Shown here: one piece after another, positions 1 to 8,912 of the stretch
Layout of the letters: each line of letters starts with the position of its first letter
Numbering within the stretch: position 1 is the stretch's first letter
NCBI RefSeq assembly: GCF_002196855.1
Contig: NZ_NIPW01000006.1
Span: 124,001 to 188,000 of the forward strand
DNA length: 64,000 nt
Source of the DNA: Haematobacter genomosp. 1
GTDB taxonomy: Bacteria > Pseudomonadota > Alphaproteobacteria > Rhodobacterales > Rhodobacteraceae
Reading direction: 5' to 3'
Notes under the pieces: generated by a model
The model's database searches: none
The model's input: the letters and a program-made list of their open reading frames with translations, nothing else
Told to the model about the DNA's origin: nothing
Position numbers and translations under genes: made by a program

Positions 1-523
1 TCGCGTACCAGCCCCGCTTGCCGGGAGGCGCGTTCATGGCGAGCAGCGAGGACAGCCCGTCCCATGCCCCGCCGAGCGCGATCCCCTGCAGGAAGCGGAA
101 GGCGGCAAGGAACAGGATCGACCAGTAGCCGATGGTGGCATAGCCGGGAATCAGCGGGATGCAGACGGTCGCCGTTCCGAGCAGGAACAGGGCGAGCGTG
201 AGCTTTGCTCCCCGTCCCCAGGCGCGGTCAATCTGGATGAAGAGGATCGTGCCGATGGGACGCGCGACAAAGGCCAGCGCGAAGACCGCGAAGGACAGCA
301 GCGTGCCCGTCAGCGGATCGGCGAAGGAAAAGAACACCGCTGGAAAGACCAGAACGGAGGCGATGGAATAGACGAAGAAGTCGAAGAATTCCGACATCCG
401 GCCGATGATGACGCCGATGGCGATTTCGTTGGGCGAGACGTCATGACCGCCATCCTTGTGGATGGCGCGGGCGTCGCGTTCCGCCGTCGTCTCCGGCGTT
501 CCCGTGGCTGCGGTGCTGCTCAT
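1..523 (-). CDS. MFS transporter, metabolite:H+ symporter type (partial, N-terminal part)
   Basis: The frame starts at ATG 523 and runs off the left edge without a stop, so only about 174 N-terminal residues are visible. After a polar 30-residue N-terminus come four to five hydrophobic spans. Residues 41-53 (GRMSEFFDFFVYS) resemble the E-[WF]-[YF]-D-F-F signature near TM1 of the metabolite:H+ symporter branch of the MFS. ARPIG (87-91) and DRAWGR (99-104) form the loop 2-3 motif, and RFLQGIALGG (143-152) is the conserved TM4 region. The protein should be a proton-coupled importer of a small, probably organic-acid-like, solute in the inner membrane; the substrate cannot be told. It is divergent from cyoA, with a near-palindrome between them. 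Confidence 0.85.
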   Translation of the reverse strand, partial: MSSTAATGTPETTAERDARAIHKDGGHDVSPNEIAIGVIIGRMSEFFDFFVYSIASVLVFPAVFFSFADPLTGTLLSFAVFALAFVARPIGTILFIQIDRAWGRGAKLTLALFLLGTATVCIPLIPGYATIGYWSILFLAAFRFLQGIALGGAWDGLSSLLAMNAPPGKRGWYA

Positions 524-628
524 GCTGGACCTCGCCTCTTCCTGCATCTGATATAAGTTGTGCATGATAGCGCACTCCGCGCCACTGGCACGGGGCGGCG
601 TCTCTATAGAGCCGACGGCTGCACCTGC

Positions 629-653
629 GGCATTGGGCAAATTGTCCAATGTC
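629..653. promoter_or_regulatory. 25-bp near-palindrome between the MFS gene and cyoA (candidate operator)
   Basis: The left arm GGCATTGGGCAA (629-640), a central A (641) and the right arm TTGTCCAATGTC (642-653) form an inverted repeat with two transition mismatches, consensus GRCATTGGRCAA. The stretch 627-641 also matches the first 12 positions of the RegA/RegR box as I recall it (GNGRCRTTNNGNCGC), and a RegB/RegA-type pair lies downstream in the same cluster. An ACCTGCGG octamer flanks the site on both sides (623-630 and 656-663). The palindrome is seen directly; the regulator assignment is inference. Confidence 0.5.
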
Positions 654-728
654 GTACCTGCGGCAGAGCCTTTAATCCAACGCCCGATCTTCCGGCCCAG
701 CCGGATCGCCCCCTAGTTTCCTTGCCAG

Positions 729-1928
729 ATGATGGGAAAGCCCGTGAAACCAGCGCGCCTCGTCCCCCTTATCCTCGTTCCGCTCCTTCTCGCAGCGTGC
801 AAGCCGGTGGTCCTGTCACCGGCGGGCGATATTGCGATGCGGCAGCGGGACCTGCTTGTGATCTCCACGCTGCTCATGCTGCTCATCATCATTCCGGTGA
901 TGGCGCTGGTGATCTTCTTCGCGTGGAAGTACCGCGAATCTAACCGGAAAGCGGAATACAAGCCGGACTGGGATCACTCGACCCAGCTCGAACTCGTCAT
1001 CTGGGCGGCGCCGCTGCTCATCATCATCTGCCTCGGTGCGCTGACATGGGTCGGCACGCACCTGCTTGACCCCTACCGGCCGCTCGACCGGCTGGACAAG
1101 GACAGGCCGCTTGCCGCCGATCACCGGCCGCTGGAGGTGCAGGTCGTGGCGATGGACTGGAAATGGCTGTTCATCTACCCCGAAGAGGGGATCGCCACGG
1201 TGAACGAACTCGCCGCGCCGGTGGACCGGCCGATCCGGTTCAAGATCACCGCCACCTCCGTGATGAACGCCTTCTACATTCCGGCGCTGTCGGGCATGAT
1301 CTATGCGATGCCCGGGATGCAGACGCAGCTCAACGCCGTCATCAACCATGCAGGCGATTATGAGGGCTTCTCCGCCAACTACAGCGGCCACGGCTTCTCC
1401 CACATGCGATTCGCCTTCCACGGGCTTGACGACGCGGGTTACGACCAATGGGTTCAGCAGGTGCGCGAAAGCGGCCAGACGCTCGACCGCGCGACCTATC
1501 TCGACCTCGTCAAACCCAGCGAGAACAACCCCGCCACGCATTACCAGTCGGTCGATGCCGATCTCTATCGCCTGATTCTCAACATGTGCGTGGAGCCGGG
1601 GCGGATGTGCATGAATGAAATGGCCTCCATCGACGCACGGGGCGGGGCGGGTCTGGCCGGAACGCTGAACGTCCGTCCCTTCGATGCCGACGGACCGATG
1701 CGTCAGGCGACCGTCTTCGGCGGCCTGCCTTCGTTTGTGGAGACATTCTGCACCGTGGAAGACTCAAAGCTTGCCTTCGGCGGCCCGCTGGCTGCGGCCG
1801 AACTGCCCGAGCAGGTCCGCACCCGGACGCCGTTCCGCGGGCATGGCCTGACGCAGCCCTCGCTCCTGCCGTTCACGGCGCCCACTTCGCAAGCGGAGGC
1901 AGACGCCGCCCGCCCCTCCGCGCTCTGA
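729..1928 (+). CDS. cyoA: Cytochrome bo3 ubiquinol oxidase subunit II
   Basis: This is the membrane-anchored, periplasm-facing subunit of the quinol oxidase. The N-terminus is a lipoprotein signal with lipobox LLAAC, so Cys24 should be lipidated. A second hydrophobic span (about residues 42-67) precedes a cupredoxin-fold domain. As in other quinol oxidases, I see no intact CuA ligand cluster. The motif WKWLFIYPEEG is typical of CyoA, as are the FYIPALSGMIYAMPGMQ and YSGHGFSHM stretches. At 399 residues it is somewhat longer than E. coli CyoA through its C-terminal tail. It is first in cyoABCD, 14 bases before cyoB. A second in-frame ATG at 732 is an equally possible start. Confidence 0.96.
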   Translation: MMGKPVKPARLVPLILVPLLLAACKPVVLSPAGDIAMRQRDLLVISTLLMLLIIIPVMALVIFFAWKYRESNRKAEYKPDWDHSTQLELVIWAAPLLIIICLGALTWVGTHLLDPYRPLDRLDKDRPLAADHRPLEVQVVAMDWKWLFIYPEEGIATVNELAAPVDRPIRFKITATSVMNAFYIPALSGMIYAMPGMQTQLNAVINHAGDYEGFSANYSGHGFSHMRFAFHGLDDAGYDQWVQQVRESGQTLDRATYLDLVKPSENNPATHYQSVDADLYRLILNMCVEPGRMCMNEMASIDARGGAGLAGTLNVRPFDADGPMRQATVFGGLPSFVETFCTVEDSKLAFGGPLAAAELPEQVRTRTPFRGHGLTQPSLLPFTAPTSQAEADAARPSAL

Positions 1929-1942
1929 GACAGGACTGACCG

Positions 1943-3946
1943 ATGTTTGGTATGCCGCTCTCCGAATTCATCTTCGGCCGCCTCACCTGGGAGGCCCTGC
2001 CGCTGCACGAGCCAATCGTCGTCGCGACCTTTGTCGCGGTGGCGATAGGCGGGATCGCGCTTCTCGGCGCGCTCACCTATTTCAAGCTGTGGGGCTATCT
2101 CTGGAAGGAATGGTTCACCACGGTGGACCACAAGAAGATCGGGATCATGTACATGATCCTGGGCCTCATCATGTTCGTTCGCGGATTTGCCGATGCGGTG
2201 ATGATGCGGATCCAGCAGGCCATGGCCTTCGGCGGATCGGAGGGCTATCTGAACGCCCACCACTACGACCAGATCTTCACCGCGCACGGGGTCATCATGA
2301 TCTTCTTCGTGGCCATGCCGATGGTCACGGGGCTGATGAACTATGTCGTGCCGCTGCAGATCGGCGCGCGGGACGTGTCCTTCCCGTTCCTGAACAACTT
2401 CTCGTTCTGGATGACGGCGGGCGGGGCGATCATCACCATGGTGTCGCTGTTCGTGGGTGAATATGCCCAGACCGGCTGGCTGGCCTATCCCCCCTTGTCG
2501 GGGATCACCTACAGCCCATGGGTCGGGGTGGATTACTACATCTGGGGCCTTCAGGTCGCGGGTGTGGGGACCTTGCTTTCCGGCGTCAACCTGATCGCGA
2601 CCATCGTGAAGATGCGCGCGCCGGGTATGACGATGATGAAAATGCCGGTCTTCACCTGGACCTCGCTCTGCACCAACGTGCTGATCGTCGCGGCGTTTCC
2701 GGTGCTGACGGCAGTGCTGACGCTGCTGACCCTCGACCGTTACGTGGGGACGAACTTTTTCACCAACGATCTCGGCGGCAACGCCATGATGTATGTGAAC
2801 CTGATCTGGATCTGGGGCCACCCGGAGGTCTACATCCTGATCCTGCCGCTGTTCGGCGTGTTCTCCGAGGTGGTGTCCACCTTCTCCGGCAAGCGGCTCT
2901 TCGGCTATACGTCTATGGTCTATGCGACGGTGGTCATCACGATCCTGTCCTACCTCGTGTGGCTTCACCACTTCTTCACCATGGGGTCGGGCGCGTCGGT
3001 GAACTCCTTCTTCGGGATCACCACGATGATCATCTCCATCCCGACGGGCGCGAAGATCTTCAACTGGCTGTTCACCATGTACAAGGGGCGGATCCGGTTC
3101 GAACTGCCGATGATGTGGTCCATCGCCTTCATGCTGACCTTCGTGATCGGCGGGATGACGGGCGTGCTTCTGGCCGTGCCGCCGGCGGATTTCGTGCTGC
3201 ACAACTCGCTCTTCCTCGTCGCGCACTTCCACAACGTGATCATCGGCGGCGTGCTGTTCGGCCTGTTCGCGGCGATGAACTTCTGGTGGCCCAAGGCCTT
3301 CGGCTTCAAGCTCGACCCGTTCTGGGGCAAGGTATCCTTCTGGTGCTGGGTGCCGGGCTTCTGGATCGCCTTCACGCCGCTCTACATCCTCGGCCTCATG
3401 GGGGTGACACGGCGGATGCGGGTGTTCGATGACCCCTCGCTGCAGATCTGGTTCCAGATCGCGGCGGTCGGTGCGGCGCTCATCGCGCTCGGCATCCTGA
3501 CGATGTTCATCCAGTTCGGTGTTTCCATCCTGCGGCGCGATCAGCTTCGCGACGTGTCGGGTGATCCCTGGAACGGGCGCACGCTGGAATGGGCGACCTC
3601 GTCGCCGCCGCCGGAATACAACTTCGCCTTCCAGCCTGTCGTGCGCGATCTCGATGCGTGGTGGGACATGAAGGAGGCGGGCTACCGCCGCCCGGTCGAA
3701 GGGTTCCGCGATATCCTTATGCCGCGCAACACGGGGGCGGGCATCATCATCGCGGGGCTCAGCACCGTGCTCGGTCTGGCGATGATCTGGTATATCTGGT
3801 GGCTGGCCGCGCTCTGCCTCGTCGGCGTGTTCTGGGTCGCGATCGCCAACAGCTTCCGCTACGACCAGACCTTCACCATTCCCGCCGCGCACGTGAGCAC
3901 GACGGAAGCGGACCGGACGCGGCAGCTCGCCCGAGCCCGAGCCTGA
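1943..3946 (+). CDS. cyoB: Cytochrome bo3 ubiquinol oxidase subunit I
   Basis: Catalytic subunit of the proton-pumping quinol oxidase, carrying low-spin heme, high-spin heme and CuB. At 667 residues it has the family's usual length. Metal ligands are visible: FTAHGVIM (low-spin heme His), [10 protein letters not shown] (CuB His and the cross-linked Tyr), WLHHFFTMG (two CuB His) and LVAHFHNVI (the two heme His). The N-terminal segment before [11 protein letters not shown] and the long C-terminal part are as in CyoB rather than cytochrome c oxidase subunit I. It lies between cyoA and cyoC in one operon. No cyoE (heme O synthase) gene follows in this cluster, so heme O must be made from elsewhere in the genome. 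Confidence 0.97.
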   Translation: MFGMPLSEFIFGRLTWEALPLHEPIVVATFVAVAIGGIALLGALTYFKLWGYLWKEWFTTVDHKKIGIMYMILGLIMFVRGFADAVMMRIQQAMAFGGSEGYLNAHHYDQIFTAHGVIMIFFVAMPMVTGLMNYVVPLQIGARDVSFPFLNNFSFWMTAGGAIITMVSLFVGEYAQTGWLAYPPLSGITYSPWVGVDYYIWGLQVAGVGTLLSGVNLIATIVKMRAPGMTMMKMPVFTWTSLCTNVLIVAAFPVLTAVLTLLTLDRYVGTNFFTNDLGGNAMMYVNLIWIWGHPEVYILILPLFGVFSEVVSTFSGKRLFGYTSMVYATVVITILSYLVWLHHFFTMGSGASVNSFFGITTMIISIPTGAKIFNWLFTMYKGRIRFELPMMWSIAFMLTFVIGGMTGVLLAVPPADFVLHNSLFLVAHFHNVIIGGVLFGLFAAMNFWWPKAFGFKLDPFWGKVSFWCWVPGFWIAFTPLYILGLMGVTRRMRVFDDPSLQIWFQIAAVGAALIALGILTMFIQFGVSILRRDQLRDVSGDPWNGRTLEWATSSPPPEYNFAFQPVVRDLDAWWDMKEAGYRRPVEGFRDILMPRNTGAGIIIAGLSTVLGLAMIWYIWWLAALCLVGVFWVAIANSFRYDQTFTIPAAHVSTTEADRTRQLARARA

Positions 3947-3964
3947 GCCTGGAGAGACAGTTCC

Positions 3965-4594
3965 ATGACAACCATGACTGCAAAGACCGCGGGCGAGGCG
4001 CCGGAGTTCTTCGATCTCGACCCGCATGAGCATCCCGAAGGCGCGAGCACCATGCTCGGCTTCTGGATCTACCTGATGAGCGACTGCCTGATCTTCGCGG
4101 TGCTCTTTGCCTGCTTCGGCGTGCTCGGTGGCAACTTCGCCGGCGGGCCGGGTCCGCGCGACCTGTTCGACCTGCCGCTGGTGGCGCTGAACACCTCCAT
4201 GTTGCTGTTCTCCTCCATCACCTACGGCTTCGCGATGCTGGCGATGGTGAAGGGGCACAGCCGCCATGTCATCAACTGGCTGATCGTGACGGGGCTGTTC
4301 GGGCTGGCCTTCCTGTGCATCGAACTCTACGAGTTCCACCACATGATCCACCTGGGTGCGGGCCCGCAGCGGTCGGGCTTCCTGTCGGCCTTCTTCGCCC
4401 TGGTCGGCACGCACGGTCTTCACGTGTTCATCGGCCTGATCTGGCTGGTGGTGCTGGTCACGCAGGTGCGCCGGAAGGGGCTGATCGCCGCGAACCGTCG
4501 CAGGCTCACCTGCCTGTCGATGTTCTGGCACTTCCTCGACGTGATCTGGATCGGGGTCTTCACCTTCGTTTACCTTATGGGGATGTTGAGATGA
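3965..4594 (+). CDS. cyoC: Cytochrome bo3 ubiquinol oxidase subunit III
   Basis: A 209-residue integral membrane protein with five predicted spans, the CyoC form of heme-copper oxidase subunit III. Family stretches include [14 protein letters not shown] near the N-terminus, ELYEFHHMI in the middle and [13 protein letters not shown], which carries the conserved His-rich segment. It stabilises subunit I and is not itself catalytic. It starts 19 bases after cyoB, and its TGA overlaps the ATG of cyoD (ATGA), which implies translational coupling. Confidence 0.96.
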   Translation: MTTMTAKTAGEAPEFFDLDPHEHPEGASTMLGFWIYLMSDCLIFAVLFACFGVLGGNFAGGPGPRDLFDLPLVALNTSMLLFSSITYGFAMLAMVKGHSRHVINWLIVTGLFGLAFLCIELYEFHHMIHLGAGPQRSGFLSAFFALVGTHGLHVFIGLIWLVVLVTQVRRKGLIAANRRRLTCLSMFWHFLDVIWIGVFTFVYLMGMLR

Positions 4595-5004
4595 GCAAAG
4601 ACTACACGCCTCTCCATACCGCGCACGCGACGCAGGGGTCGCACCAGCAGCACCTCCACGATCACCCGGATGAGGAGGAGGATCACGGCTCGTTCGGATC
4701 CTACATGACCGGCTTCATCCTGTCGGTCATCCTGACGGCGATCCCGTTCTGGCTGGTGATGGGCGAGGTGATCCCCAACCCGCGGACGACTGGCATTGTC
4801 ATCATGGCCTTTGCCGTGGTGCAGATCGTGGTCCACATGATCTACTTCCTGCACATGAACACCCGGTCGCAGGGCGGCTGGACGATGCTGGCGCTGATTT
4901 TCACCCTTATTCTGGTGATCATCACGCTCTCCGGTTCGCTGTGGGTGATGTATCACCTGAACACGAACATGATGCCGGAGATGCACAACATGAGCACGAT
5001 GTGA
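4591..5004 (+). CDS. cyoD: Cytochrome bo3 ubiquinol oxidase subunit IV
   Basis: A 137-residue protein with three membrane spans, including [18 protein letters not shown], the conserved CyoD core. The start at 4591 overlaps the cyoC stop as ATGA. An upstream extension of the frame would run inside cyoC and is rejected. CyoD assists CuB loading and assembly in E. coli. The first 33 residues hold seven histidines within an acidic stretch, and the last dozen are Met/His-rich ([11 protein letters not shown]); both tails look able to bind metal. Its TGA overlaps the GTG start of the SURF1 gene. Confidence 0.95.
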   Translation: MSKDYTPLHTAHATQGSHQQHLHDHPDEEEDHGSFGSYMTGFILSVILTAIPFWLVMGEVIPNPRTTGIVIMAFAVVQIVVHMIYFLHMNTRSQGGWTMLALIFTLILVIITLSGSLWVMYHLNTNMMPEMHNMSTM

Positions 5005-5780
5005 CCGCCAAGGGTCATGACGTGGAACCGGGACGGGGCGATACCGAAAGGGCGCCCCGTTCGCCATTGCGGATGGGGGTGATCGCCGCCATCGGTCTCG
5101 TGCTGACAGTGTGCCTCCTCGCGCTCGGCTGGTGGCAGGTGGAGCGGCGGGCATGGAAGCATGGCCTTGTGGCGCGGGTGGATGCCCGCATCCATGCCGC
5201 TCCGGTCGCGGCACCCGGGCCGGAGGCCTGGCCCGTCGGCGCCGATACGGACGAATACCGCCGCGTGACAGTCACCGGCACCTTCGATCACAGCCGCGAG
5301 ACGCTGGTGCAGGCGCTGACCGCTCTGGGCGGAGGTTTCTGGGTGATGACCCCGCTTGCGACCGATCAGGGCTTTACGGTCGTGGTGAACCGGGGCTTCG
5401 TCCCCTCCGATCGGCGGGACGCGGCCAGCCGGGAGCAGGGAGAGATCGCGGGCCGCACCACGGTCACCGGGCTTTTGCGACTGACGGAACCGGGGGGCGG
5501 GTTCCTGCGGTCCAACGATCCGGCGGGCGACCGCTGGTATTCGCGCGACGTGTCGGCCATTGCGGCTGCCCGCAGCCTGAGCGGGACGGTTGCCCCCTAC
5601 TTCATCGACGCCGACGCCACGCCGAACCCCGGCGGCCTGCCGGTCGGCGGACTGACCGTCGTGCGCTTTCCCGACAACCACCTCAGCTATGCACTGACAT
5701 GGTTCGCGCTGGCGATCGGAATGGCGGGCTGCACGATCTTCGTCCTGCGGCATGAAGCCGGAAGGCGGAGGCGGGCGTGA
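5001..5780 (+). CDS. SURF1 family oxidase assembly protein
   Basis: SURF1 proteins help insert heme into subunit I of terminal oxidases; members next to cyo genes probably serve the quinol oxidase. The 259-residue protein has the expected two-span layout: an N-terminal span ending in LLALGWWQVERRAWK, a soluble middle with FWVMTPL and VVNRGFVPSDRR, and a C-terminal span after NHLSYALTWFALA, the family's hallmark end. I choose GTG 5001, which overlaps the cyoD stop (GTGA). An in-frame ATG at 4941 lies inside cyoD. The stop overlaps the start of the kinase gene. Confidence 0.92.
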   Translation: MTAKGHDVEPGRGDTERAPRSPLRMGVIAAIGLVLTVCLLALGWWQVERRAWKHGLVARVDARIHAAPVAAPGPEAWPVGADTDEYRRVTVTGTFDHSRETLVQALTALGGGFWVMTPLATDQGFTVVVNRGFVPSDRRDAASREQGEIAGRTTVTGLLRLTEPGGGFLRSNDPAGDRWYSRDVSAIAAARSLSGTVAPYFIDADATPNPGGLPVGGLTVVRFPDNHLSYALTWFALAIGMAGCTIFVLRHEAGRRRRA

Positions 5781-7120
5781 GGCCGCCCGCCGCCAGCCCG
5801 CCCACCGCGCGCAAGAACATGTGGCTGCTGATCCAGCTTCGCTGGATCGCCGTGGCTGGCCAGATCGTCGCCATCGCCTTTGCCGCGTGGTTCCTGCGGG
5901 TGCAACTGCCGCTCGTGCCGATGTCGGCGGTCGTGGCCTGCCTCGTCCTGCTGAACGCCGCGACCATCCTCTGGCTCCGCCGGGCGGAGCGTGTGCCGGG
6001 GCGCGTGGTGTTCATGGCGCTGACGCTCGACGTGCTGGCGCTGACGGCGCAGCTCGCGCTCAGCGGCGGGGCCAGCAATCCCTTCGTCACGCTTTACGTG
6101 GTGCAGGTGGCGTTGGGGGCGATGATGCTCCGGCCTCCGGCGGGGTGGTTTCTCGTCGCGCTGACGAGCTGCCTCTTTGCGCTGCTGATCGTGCTGCACC
6201 GGCCGCTGGGATTGCCCCCGGACGGACCGTCCTTCTTCAAGCTTTACGTCGCGGGCATGTTCGTCGGTCTTACGCTGGATGCGGTGCTTGTCGTCGCCTT
6301 CCTGACGCGGGTCGCCGCGAACCTGCGGCAGAGCGATGCCCGCGTGGCCCGCCTTCGCCAGCAGGCGGCGGAGGAGGACCACATCGTCCGCATGGGGCTT
6401 CTGGCCTCCGGTGCGGCGCATGAACTCTCTACGCCGCTTGCCTCCATCTCCGTCATTCTGGGGGACTGGCGGCGGATGCCAAAGCTCTCCGACGATCCCG
6501 AACTCCAGCAGGAGATCGAGACGATGCGCAGTTCGGTCGATCGCTGCAAGGCGATCATCACCGGCATCCTGATGACCTCCGGCGCCGCGCGGGGCGAGGG
6601 AACGGAACTGACCACCGTTCACAGCTTCGTTGCCCGCATCTCGCGCGACTGGCAATCCGCGCATCCCGGCGTCATGCTGGAGCGTCACAACGATTTCGGC
6701 GAAGATGTGGGCATCGTATCCGATGCGACGCTTCGGCAGATCGTGATGAACGTGCTCGACAATGCGGTGGAGGCCTCGCCCGACTGGGTCGGCCTCGACG
6801 TGCGGCGGGAGGGGGCGATGCTGCTGCTTCGTGTCACGGACCGCGGTCAGGGTTTTTCATCGCAGATGCTTGACGAATTCGGCCGGCCCTATCAAAGCAC
6901 CAAGGGACGGCAAGGGCGTGGCTTGGGGTTGTTCCTCGTGGTGAACGCCATACGCAAGCTCGGCGGATCGGTATCCGCCGGGAACCGGCCGGAGGGCGGG
7001 GCGGAAGTGACCTTGCGGTTGCCCCTGCATCTCCTCAGCGCCGAGGACGAGGATGACAATGACGGAGACTGGTCAGACGGGGAGTGGGACGGAGGAGACG
7101 ATCCTTCTGATCGAGGATGA
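5777..7120 (+). CDS. regB: RegB/PrrB/ActS-type redox-sensing histidine kinase
   Basis: A 447-residue sensor kinase with about six membrane spans (residues 17-180) and a cytoplasmic kinase core. GGASNPF at 97-103 fits the GGxxNPF quinone-binding heptapeptide known from RegB. The H-box is SGAAHELSTPL with His215 as phosphorylation site. Cys257, in SSVDRCKAI, sits where RegB has its redox-active cysteine. The N-box (NVLDNAVEAS) and G-boxes (DRGQGF, GRGLGLFL) follow, and the C-terminus is acidic. These kinases report aerobic/anaerobic state through the quinone pool, which fits the position right after a quinol oxidase operon. The start overlaps the SURF1 stop, and the 3' end overlaps the regulator gene by 68 bases. 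It could be a second copy beside the usual prr/reg locus. RoxS is an alternative name. Confidence 0.9.
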   Translation: MRPPAASPPTARKNMWLLIQLRWIAVAGQIVAIAFAAWFLRVQLPLVPMSAVVACLVLLNAATILWLRRAERVPGRVVFMALTLDVLALTAQLALSGGASNPFVTLYVVQVALGAMMLRPPAGWFLVALTSCLFALLIVLHRPLGLPPDGPSFFKLYVAGMFVGLTLDAVLVVAFLTRVAANLRQSDARVARLRQQAAEEDHIVRMGLLASGAAHELSTPLASISVILGDWRRMPKLSDDPELQQEIETMRSSVDRCKAIITGILMTSGAARGEGTELTTVHSFVARISRDWQSAHPGVMLERHNDFGEDVGIVSDATLRQIVMNVLDNAVEASPDWVGLDVRREGAMLLLRVTDRGQGFSSQMLDEFGRPYQSTKGRQGRGLGLFLVVNAIRKLGGSVSAGNRPEGGAEVTLRLPLHLLSAEDEDDNDGDWSDGEWDGGDDPSDRG

Positions 7121-7616
7121 CCCCGATTTTGCGGCGACCCTGAAGAAATCGCTGGAGCGGCGCGGCATGACCGTCTTCCACTCGCACGGGATGGAGGATC
7201 TGGAGCAGGTGCTCGCGGCGCATCGGCCGGCCCGCGCCGTGGTGGATCTCAAGCTTTCCGGCGGCTCGGGCCTTGTCTGTGTCGATCACCTTCATCGCCG
7301 TGACCCGGAGATGCAGATCGTCGTCCTCACCGGTTTCGCCAGCATCGCGACAGCGGTCGAAGCGATCAAGCTGGGCGCCTGCCACTACCTGACGAAGCCC
7401 GCGAATACCGATGAAATCCTCGATGCCTTCGTGCGCGGAACAGGGGATCCGGGGGTGGAGCTGTCCACCCAGCCCTCCTCCATCAAGACGCTGGAATGGG
7501 AACGCATCCACGAAACGCTGGTCGCGACGGGATTCAACATCTCGGAAACCGCGCGGCGGCTGGGGATGCATCGCCGGACGCTGGCGCGCAAGCTGGAGAA
7601 GCGTCAGGTTCGCTGA
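7053..7616 (+). CDS. regA: RegA/PrrA/ActR-type response regulator
   Basis: The partner of the preceding kinase, 187 residues. The receiver domain (about 16-130) has the acidic pocket EDD (21-23), phospho-acceptor Asp65 in VVDLKLSGG and Lys115 in YLTKPA. After a short linker comes a Fis-type helix-turn-helix (about 160-187), NISETARRLGMHRRTLARKL, nearly identical to the C-terminus of the RegA family. It should bind DNA and control respiratory and redox genes, possibly including the cyo operon itself. ATGs at 7053 and 7059 are both possible starts. No terminator is obvious directly after it. Confidence 0.93.
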   Translation: MTMTETGQTGSGTEETILLIEDDPDFAATLKKSLERRGMTVFHSHGMEDLEQVLAAHRPARAVVDLKLSGGSGLVCVDHLHRRDPEMQIVVLTGFASIATAVEAIKLGACHYLTKPANTDEILDAFVRGTGDPGVELSTQPSSIKTLEWERIHETLVATGFNISETARRLGMHRRTLARKLEKRQVR

Positions 7617-7733
7617 CCGGCTATTCTGCAACGGCGGCGTAATGGCCCGCGGCATCAGCCGTCTTGCCTGTTGGCATCGCGGGCCGGGCACGTCATTCTC
7701 CCCCGAAATCGAACGTCATGTGAACGGATTGCA

Positions 7734-8912
7734 ATGAACCGCCCGACCCGAGAGGTTGATACCGTTTTTTCCCAGCCGGTCCGGCAGGTTCTGTTCATGG
7801 TCATCGCGCTGCTGCTGGTCGCGGCGGGCGCGTGGATGATCCACCGGGAGGTGTCGGAGGTCTTCCGCGCGAACGTCTGGCTGAACGGCTCCATCCTGTT
7901 CGTGTTCGTCGTCGGGGTGGTGGCCTGCTTCTGGCAGGTGGGTCAGCTCATGGCGGCGGTGAACTGGATCGAGGGATTTGCGCACAACCGCCCGGGCTAC
8001 GTCGCCTCCCGCCCGCCGAAGCTGCTGGTGCCGCTTGCCACGCTTCTGGGGCAGCGCACGCCGGGAGCGGGGCGGCTTCAGCTCTCCTCAACCTCCGCGC
8101 GCTCCATTCTGGAATCGGTCGGCGCGCGGATGGAGGAGATGCGGGACATCACCCGCTATCTTGGCAACCTGCTGATCTTTCTGGGGTTGCTCGGCACCTT
8201 CTTCGGCCTCGCCACGACGGTTCCCGCGGTCGTGCGGACCATCGGCGCACTCAGCCCCCAGCCGGGGGAGGAGAGCCTCGCGGTGTTCGGCCGGCTCATG
8301 CAGGGGTTGAACTCGCAGCTTGGCGGGATGGGGACGGCGTTTGCATCCTCGCTGCTCGGCCTGTCGGGGTCGCTGGTCATCGGGCTTCTGGAGATCTTTG
8401 CCAGCCACGGGCAGAACCGCTTTTACAGCGAGCTTGAGGACTGGCTCTCCTCCATGACGCGCATCGGGATCGCCTCCGGCGACGACGGCTCCATCAGCCA
8501 GGAGGCCGTGGGGGGTCTGATCGACCACCTGTCGGACCAGATGGATGCACTGACCCAGCTTTACGCACAGGCGGAGCAGCGGCGGAGCCTGCTCGACCAG
8601 CGTATCGGGCTGCTGGCCGAATCCGTGGATCGCCTGACCCGCAAGCTGGAGGGGGAGGCGGGCACGATGGGCGCGCTCACCCGGTTGACGGAGGGGCAGG
8701 AGCGGCTGGTCGGCGCCCTTGCCCAGCGTGAGGAAACCGGCGCGCTGGATGCCGAAAGCCGTATGCGGCTGCGGTCCATGGACGTGCAGCTTCTGAAGAT
8801 TCTCGAAGAATTGTCCGCGGGGCGGCAGGAGACGCTCTATGATCTCCGCAGCGACCTTGCCGCACTCGCATCGGCGGTGCGGGGTCTAGGCTCCGACCAG
8901 CGGAGGGGGTGA
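7734..8912 (+). CDS. MotA/TolQ/ExbB-like proton-channel protein
   Basis: A 392-residue membrane protein I place in the MotA/TolQ/ExbB superfamily. Two N-terminal spans (about 17-65) are followed by a cytoplasmic stretch. Two further spans (NLLIFLGLLGTFFGLATT and a Gly-rich TAFASSLLGLSGSLVIG) carry the family pattern. The last 150 residues are soluble and predicted helical with repeated heptads. Such proteins form the stator of ion-driven machines with a MotB/ExbD-like partner, which is the next gene. The start at ATG 7734 leaves out an unlikely 21-residue extension. The stop overlaps the next start (TGATG). Its cellular role is not established; it is not TolQ, since no tolR, tolA or tolB follows. 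Confidence 0.8.
   Translation: MNRPTREVDTVFSQPVRQVLFMVIALLLVAAGAWMIHREVSEVFRANVWLNGSILFVFVVGVVACFWQVGQLMAAVNWIEGFAHNRPGYVASRPPKLLVPLATLLGQRTPGAGRLQLSSTSARSILESVGARMEEMRDITRYLGNLLIFLGLLGTFFGLATTVPAVVRTIGALSPQPGEESLAVFGRLMQGLNSQLGGMGTAFASSLLGLSGSLVIGLLEIFASHGQNRFYSELEDWLSSMTRIGIASGDDGSISQEAVGGLIDHLSDQMDALTQLYAQAEQRRSLLDQRIGLLAESVDRLTRKLEGEAGTMGALTRLTEGQERLVGALAQREETGALDAESRMRLRSMDVQLLKILEELSAGRQETLYDLRSDLAALASAVRGLGSDQRRG

Noticed and set aside
1703-4531. A 942-codon open frame on the minus strand
   Set aside because: It lies opposite cyoA, cyoB and cyoC, is rich in His, Arg, Gln, Glu and Asp as expected for a mirror of high-GC coding sequence, and shows no domain.
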